Positions 60,795 through 64,000 of a DNA stretch of 64,000 nucleotides are shown here, one piece after another. The number at the start of each line of letters is the position of its first letter. Position 1 is the stretch's first letter. Where the stretch lies: NCBI RefSeq assembly GCF_004348825.1, contig NZ_SMJU01000008.1, forward strand, positions 186,001 to 250,000. The letters run 5' to 3'. A program made the position numbers and the translations under genes. The DNA is from Arundinibacter roseus (GTDB lineage Bacteria > Bacteroidota > Bacteroidia > Cytophagales > Spirosomataceae). The notes under the pieces were generated by a model, which saw only the letters and a program-made list of their open reading frames with translations, did not search any database and was not told the origin of the DNA.

Positions 60795-61610
60795 TCAGGC
60801 TTCTGTTTTGGCGCGGTTCCAGTAATGATCCATTTCGGGCAGCGTCATATCCGACAGGTTTTTGCCATCTGCCAACGCGTGTTCTTCCATAAACTGAAAG
60901 CGTTTGATAAATTTTTTATTCGTTCTTTCCAGCGCCGTTTCGGGGTTCAGGTTTACGAAGCGGGCATAATTTACCAACGAAAACAGCAGGTCGCCAAACT
61001 CAGCTTCGGCTTCTTTGGCATCCAGCACTTCTCCATTTTCGAGATCGATGTGCGCTTTAAACTCCTGCATTTCTTCCTCTACTTTTTCCCAAACCTGCCG
61101 TTTTTCGTCCCAGTCAAATCCTGCCCCACGAGCTTTTTCCTGAATTCGCATGGCTTTTACCAGGGCCGGTAATGATTGCGGCACGCCTGAAAATACAGAG
61201 CGATTTCCTTCTTTAAGTTTAAGTTGCTCCCAATTCTGCTTGACCTGTTCTTCGGTTTCGGCCACTACATTTCCATAAATATGCGGATGACGGGAAATCA
61301 ATTTTTCACAAATTCCATGCAGTACATCAGCCATATCGAAATGGTTGGTTTCTGATCCGATTTTTGCATAAAAAACCATGTGCAGCATCAAATCGCCAAT
61401 CTCTTTCCGAATTTCGGGCAGATCATTTTCCAGAATCGCATCCGATAGTTCATAGGTTTCTTCAATGGTCAAATGCCGCAGACTTTCCAGCGTTTGTTTC
61501 CGATCCCACGGACATTTCTCGCGAAGATCGTCCATGATTGTCAGCAGGCGCTCAAAAGCCATCAGTTGTTCCTGACGGCGAGGGGTTAATTGATTAAATT
61601 GTTTTTCCAT
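60795..61610 (-). CDS. mazG: Nucleoside triphosphate pyrophosphohydrolase MazG
   Basis: Hydrolyses (d)NTPs to monophosphates and pyrophosphate. The 271-residue protein has two MazG domains: the first at about 15-115 with CPWDRKQTLESLRHLTIEETYEL and EIGDLMLHMVFYAKIG, the second at about 150-255 with EVEEEMQEFK and EFGDLLFSLVNYARF, each supplying an E-x-x-E/E-x-x-D metal site. ATG 61610 is the start; the frame opens further at 61643. TPK follows with no gap. A TACCTTTG element 78 bp upstream is a candidate promoter. Confidence 0.93.
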   Translation of the reverse strand: MEKQFNQLTPRRQEQLMAFERLLTIMDDLREKCPWDRKQTLESLRHLTIEETYELSDAILENDLPEIRKEIGDLMLHMVFYAKIGSETNHFDMADVLHGICEKLISRHPHIYGNVVAETEEQVKQNWEQLKLKEGNRSVFSGVPQSLPALVKAMRIQEKARGAGFDWDEKRQVWEKVEEEMQEFKAHIDLENGEVLDAKEAEAEFGDLLFSLVNYARFVNLNPETALERTNKKFIKRFQFMEEHALADGKNLSDMTLPEMDHYWNRAKTEA

Positions 61611-61687
61611 ACGATAAAATAAAGCAGAGTTCACGCCCTGCATGTGGTGCCAAAAAAACTACTGTTTGGGTAGAACATCCGGCATTT

Positions 61688-61695
61688 CAAAGGTA
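61688..61695 (-). promoter_or_regulatory. Candidate -7 element of mazG
   Basis: TACCTTTG on the minus strand fits TAnnTTTG and lies 78 bp before the mazG ATG. No good TTTG is seen at -33. Confidence 0.35.
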
Positions 61696-61729
61696 CTAAA
61701 ATCCAGCTGAGTACTGGAAAATCAGCCAA

Positions 61730-62833
61730 TCAGGCCGTTATTTTCGCCGGAAATACCTGACTTTTTTCATAAAGTACTTCGTATTCAAGCAATAAAACCC
61801 AGGCATGGGCCGGGCACGTCCAGTACATGTGGAAAAGACGATTGGATGCCAACCGATAGAGCAGCGGATGTTCATAAGCGGTAAGCAAACCGGCAATAAA
61901 GAAATAAAAGCCTTTGAAGGTCTCTTCCGTAAAAGTAGATACATCTATTTTTGGCGCCATTTCGCCCAGCCGCAGCAGCGAACTTGCCAGCAGTATTCTG
62001 CACATCACGTGCGGTTCGGTTTGTAGCAACGCACGGCAATCTGCGATCAATCTTGACTTGACAGGCTGCAATTCAGGGGGATCAAAAGCAGCCATAAGTC
62101 GGGCCACGTGGTAGATGATCAGCGCCGTGTGCGGGTACTGATGCGCACAGCGAAACGGTTCCCGCAAGTAACGCCTGGTTTCGACCACCGACCGAATGTA
62201 CGTCAGGCTGTCTTGGTCATGGTCATTGAGGGGAAGTTTACGCTCAAAAATCAGGTAGAGCATATTGCTCAGTACACAGGCATCGAACTCTATGTACATG
62301 TTTTTGCCAAACCAGGTGGAGTACGCGCGCAGGGGTTTATATTCCGGATAGGTATTGCGTATCCACTGCCTGTGGCCGTTGGCGTGTTGAGTCAATTTTT
62401 GTTTAAGCCAAAGCAGTTCATCCCCGGACGGTGCCGTCGTCAGGTACACAAAAGCGGTATCGTCCAGGTCGTCGGGAATACGAAAATGTTCAAAATGCCG
62501 GAACAGATAGCCATTCGGAAAGTGTCGTGAGGGCTTGGTTTTCCAAAAATTATAGGTTTTTAAACCGTCTTTGTTTTTAAAATCTTCGTAGTTGGGCGTC
62601 ACCTTGTCCACAACCTTTCGAATTCTTTCCTGATAAACTTCTGGTAAATCGTGGAAAATTTTCTGTAAGGTAAAGCAGATAATTGTAGAAAAAAACAGCG
62701 TGGTATCCGGACGAGAGTAACCGATCAAATCATTGGAACGATGGGCAGGAAAAAGCCCCGCCGGAAAAATGGCTGTTCCTGCCGACTGCTCATTTTCAAT
62801 CTTACGAATAAAAAAGTCTATCAAACTACTCAT
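61730..62833 (-). CDS. Protein of unknown function with a DxDD motif, alpha-toroid-like
   Basis: A 367-residue soluble, mainly helical protein. Its most striking feature is RIPDDLDDTAFVY at residues 119-130: D122-L-D124-D125-T-A matches the DxDDTA motif that provides the catalytic acid of class II terpene cyclases. Regular helices (LMAAFDPPELQPVKSRLIADCRALL) fit an alpha/alpha toroid of the prenyltransferase/cyclase type. QW repeats are absent and no isoprenoid gene is near, so an enzymatic role remains open. It lies 119 bp upstream of mazG on the same strand, divergent from the barrel gene at 62909. I did not recognise a named family. Confidence 0.72.
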   Translation of the reverse strand: MSSLIDFFIRKIENEQSAGTAIFPAGLFPAHRSNDLIGYSRPDTTLFFSTIICFTLQKIFHDLPEVYQERIRKVVDKVTPNYEDFKNKDGLKTYNFWKTKPSRHFPNGYLFRHFEHFRIPDDLDDTAFVYLTTAPSGDELLWLKQKLTQHANGHRQWIRNTYPEYKPLRAYSTWFGKNMYIEFDACVLSNMLYLIFERKLPLNDHDQDSLTYIRSVVETRRYLREPFRCAHQYPHTALIIYHVARLMAAFDPPELQPVKSRLIADCRALLQTEPHVMCRILLASSLLRLGEMAPKIDVSTFTEETFKGFYFFIAGLLTAYEHPLLYRLASNRLFHMYWTCPAHAWVLLLEYEVLYEKSQVFPAKITA

Positions 62834-62908
62834 ATTCAGTTATTTATAAAATTGGCACAGAAATTGTTTAAAACTAAATAACTCTGAACCCATTTATGTA
62901 TTTCTGCT

Positions 62909-63628
62909 ATGAAACGACTACTACTTCTGTTTGGAATTGCGGCAATCTTTACCGGAAAAGCCAGTGCGCAACAATCGTTTATTTTATCAAGAATTGACCA
63001 TAGAGGCTTTATAAATGTAACGGCAGGTAACAGTATGCCTACATTTTCGGTCTTTGGTAAAAACTCTCAAAACCTCATGGGCAATGGTCAGTCAGCGCAG
63101 GCTTCGATGGGTTATCGGTTTGGGCGACTACTCGGCATTGCCGGTTCGTATTCGTACAAGACCAATACCATTCGTAAGGATGTCATGATTCATTCGCTCG
63201 CCAACGATCTCGAATCTACCTGGAATGCACAAGCCACCAACTGTACCTTTCAAAGCCTGATGGTGGGACCTCTGCTCAGCGTACCTGCCGGACGATTCAT
63301 CTTTGATTTCCAACTTTCAGGTGGACTGGCGCAGGCCAAAAGTTCGCACATGGAAATGAATACCGAGTATCAGCAAATACCGCTAACTTTCACAACGCCT
63401 TCCAAAACCACCCGCGCTTTGGCGGCAGGAGCTGGTTTTACGGCCCGTTTCAAACTCAACCGTTGGCTGGCGCTTCAGGCCACGGCGCAGTACATCACGG
63501 CAGATCTGAAATATGACAATCTTGTTCAGGAAATTCAGGTTGGTTCGCAGCTTTCTACCGAAATCCTGCCGTCCAGCCAACCAACCGGATTGCTGACGCT
63601 AGGTGGTGGATTTAGCTTTTTGTTTTAG
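62909..63628 (+). CDS. Small outer-membrane beta-barrel protein
   Basis: A 239-residue exported protein: signal peptide ending near KASAQ, then a barrel of about eight to ten strands (GFINVTAGNSMPTF, GYRFGRLLGIAGSYSYK, LALQATAQYITADL) finishing in the terminal aromatic LLTLGGGFSFLF, the typical C-terminus for BAM recognition. No family was identified beyond outer-membrane beta-barrel. Its stop codon lies inside the terminator hairpin that also serves the convergent antiporter gene. The gene is alone on its strand. Confidence 0.85.
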   Translation: MKRLLLLFGIAAIFTGKASAQQSFILSRIDHRGFINVTAGNSMPTFSVFGKNSQNLMGNGQSAQASMGYRFGRLLGIAGSYSYKTNTIRKDVMIHSLANDLESTWNAQATNCTFQSLMVGPLLSVPAGRFIFDFQLSGGLAQAKSSHMEMNTEYQQIPLTFTTPSKTTRALAAGAGFTARFKLNRWLALQATAQYITADLKYDNLVQEIQVGSQLSTEILPSSQPTGLLTLGGGFSFLF

Positions 63629-63660
63629 GGTAAAAGTTTTACATTTTTCCCCTAAAACAA
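63620..63660. terminator. Terminator hairpin overlapping the barrel-gene stop
   Basis: TTGTTTTAGGG (63620-63630) pairs with CCCTAAAACAA (63650-63660), 11 perfect bp. The left arm contains the TAG stop of the barrel gene. The convergent antiporter gene ends 22 bp beyond. Confidence 0.75.
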
Positions 63661-63682
63661 ACATAAAACGCCTTTCTCTGGC

Positions 63683-64000
63683 TCACAACCCATATTTAAC
63701 TTTGATCTGCTTGACAATTGGCCCAAGGGTAAGCCCCTGAATAAGAATTGAAAATATCACAACGGAATACGTAATTGATAATATTATTCCACGGTCCATA
63801 GCCAACGGTAGCGACAGCGCCAACGCGATGGAAATTCCTCCGCGCAGCCCACCCCAGGTCATAATAAGCGGCGTGCGAGGCATAAAATTTACGGATCGGC
63901 GCAAGAACAAAATTGGCAAATAAACCGACACGAAGCGGGCTGCCAAACCAATGACAATGCCAACAAGGCCTGCAATCCAGTAATTTTCCAAAAAAGGAAT
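63683..64000 (-). CDS. C-terminal part of a CPA1-type Na+/H+ antiporter, partial
   Basis: The frame is open at the right edge and 105 codons plus stop are visible. The membrane-rich sequence AGLVGIVIGLAARFVSVYLP, then PLIMTWGGLRGGISIALALSLP and VVIFSILIQGLTLGPIVKQI, is the C-terminal part of a monovalent cation:proton antiporter of the CPA1/NhaP family; WGGLRGGISIALALSLP is the conserved arginine-containing region of that family. It exchanges Na+ or K+ for protons across the inner membrane. The upstream domains lie outside the window. Confidence 0.9.
   Translation of the reverse strand: MPFLENYWIAGLVGIVIGLAARFVSVYLPILFLRRSVNFMPRTPLIMTWGGLRGGISIALALSLPLAMDRGIILSITYSVVIFSILIQGLTLGPIVKQIKVKYGL

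Noticed and set aside
1-64000. tRNA, rRNA, prophage or transposase genes
   Set aside because: None was recognised by reading both strands; short or degenerate remnants cannot be excluded without a covariance-model or profile search.

Overview
The window reads as chromosomal DNA of a member of the Bacteroidota, most likely order Cytophagales (a Spirosoma/Dyadobacter/Runella-type bacterium). The evidence is a SusC/SusD pair, a C25-family peptidase with a type IX secretion tail, a GldE homologue beside ssb, a PadR-PspC-DUF2807 locus, many signal-peptide and lipoprotein genes with short lipoboxes, few Shine-Dalgarno sites, and repeated TAnnTTTG promoter -7 elements. The genus cannot be fixed from sequence reading alone. 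No rRNA, tRNA, CRISPR array, transposase or phage gene was recognised.

Layout. 1-4.4 kb: tail of a CBM9-like protein, a BamA/TamA-type outer-membrane protein, a lipoprotein-cyclophilin pair and an RmlD-like reductase. 4.4-12.4 kb: housekeeping block with guaB, gldE, ssb and mutY on the minus strand, then HU, a TPR protein, a 29-residue basic ribosomal protein and RNase G on the plus strand. 12.4-20.4 kb: HMG-CoA lyase, an NAD-dependent epimerase, aldo/keto reductase, Kup potassium transporter, a DtxR-type metalloregulator, an LptF/G permease and an EamA transporter. 20.5-27.1 kb: a tightly overlapping envelope-glycan cluster (two polyprenyl-phosphate-type GT2 enzymes, two large multi-spanning GT-C-like proteins and an MBOAT O-acyltransferase). 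27.2-32.8 kb: a GroES-like protein, small exported proteins, a YheT-type hydrolase, and a serine biosynthesis pair in which one ORF fuses a SerB-type phosphatase to SerA and the next encodes the class V aminotransferase, so two genes may cover all three steps. 32.8-34.4 kb: a repeat-bearing intergenic stretch, a DUF4112 protein and a VapC-type toxin with its antitoxin. 34.5-36.3 kb: an ABC exporter.

36.5-47.7 kb is a nutrient-acquisition region: susC/susD behind a promoter with a 40-bp-phased repeat, a haem-binding-domain protein, a secreted dienelactone-hydrolase-like protein, a beta-propeller/cytochrome c fusion, and two secreted DUF1080 proteins, one with PA14 and an unnamed third domain. 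The combination suggests uptake and oxidative processing of a sugar derivative, but no substrate can be named. 47.8-50.5 kb holds small conserved proteins, an acyl-CoA thioesterase, a DUF6089-like barrel and a lone minimal nucleotidyltransferase. 50.5-54.2 kb is an envelope-stress module (DUF2807, PspC-DUF2807 fusion, PadR) whose upstream region carries a near-perfect 21-bp palindrome. 54.5-64 kb: dihydrofolate reductase, a 1303-residue PorU2-like peptidase, a membrane protein, thiamine pyrophosphokinase with MazG, a protein of unknown function with a DxDD motif, a small barrel and the tail of a Na+/H+ antiporter.

The most unusual items are the two-gene serine pathway, the DxDD-motif protein, the glycan cluster, the cytochrome propeller plus DUF1080-PA14 pair, and the PadR palindrome. 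None is proven to be a new system. Many genes are separated by clear hairpin terminators, listed below.
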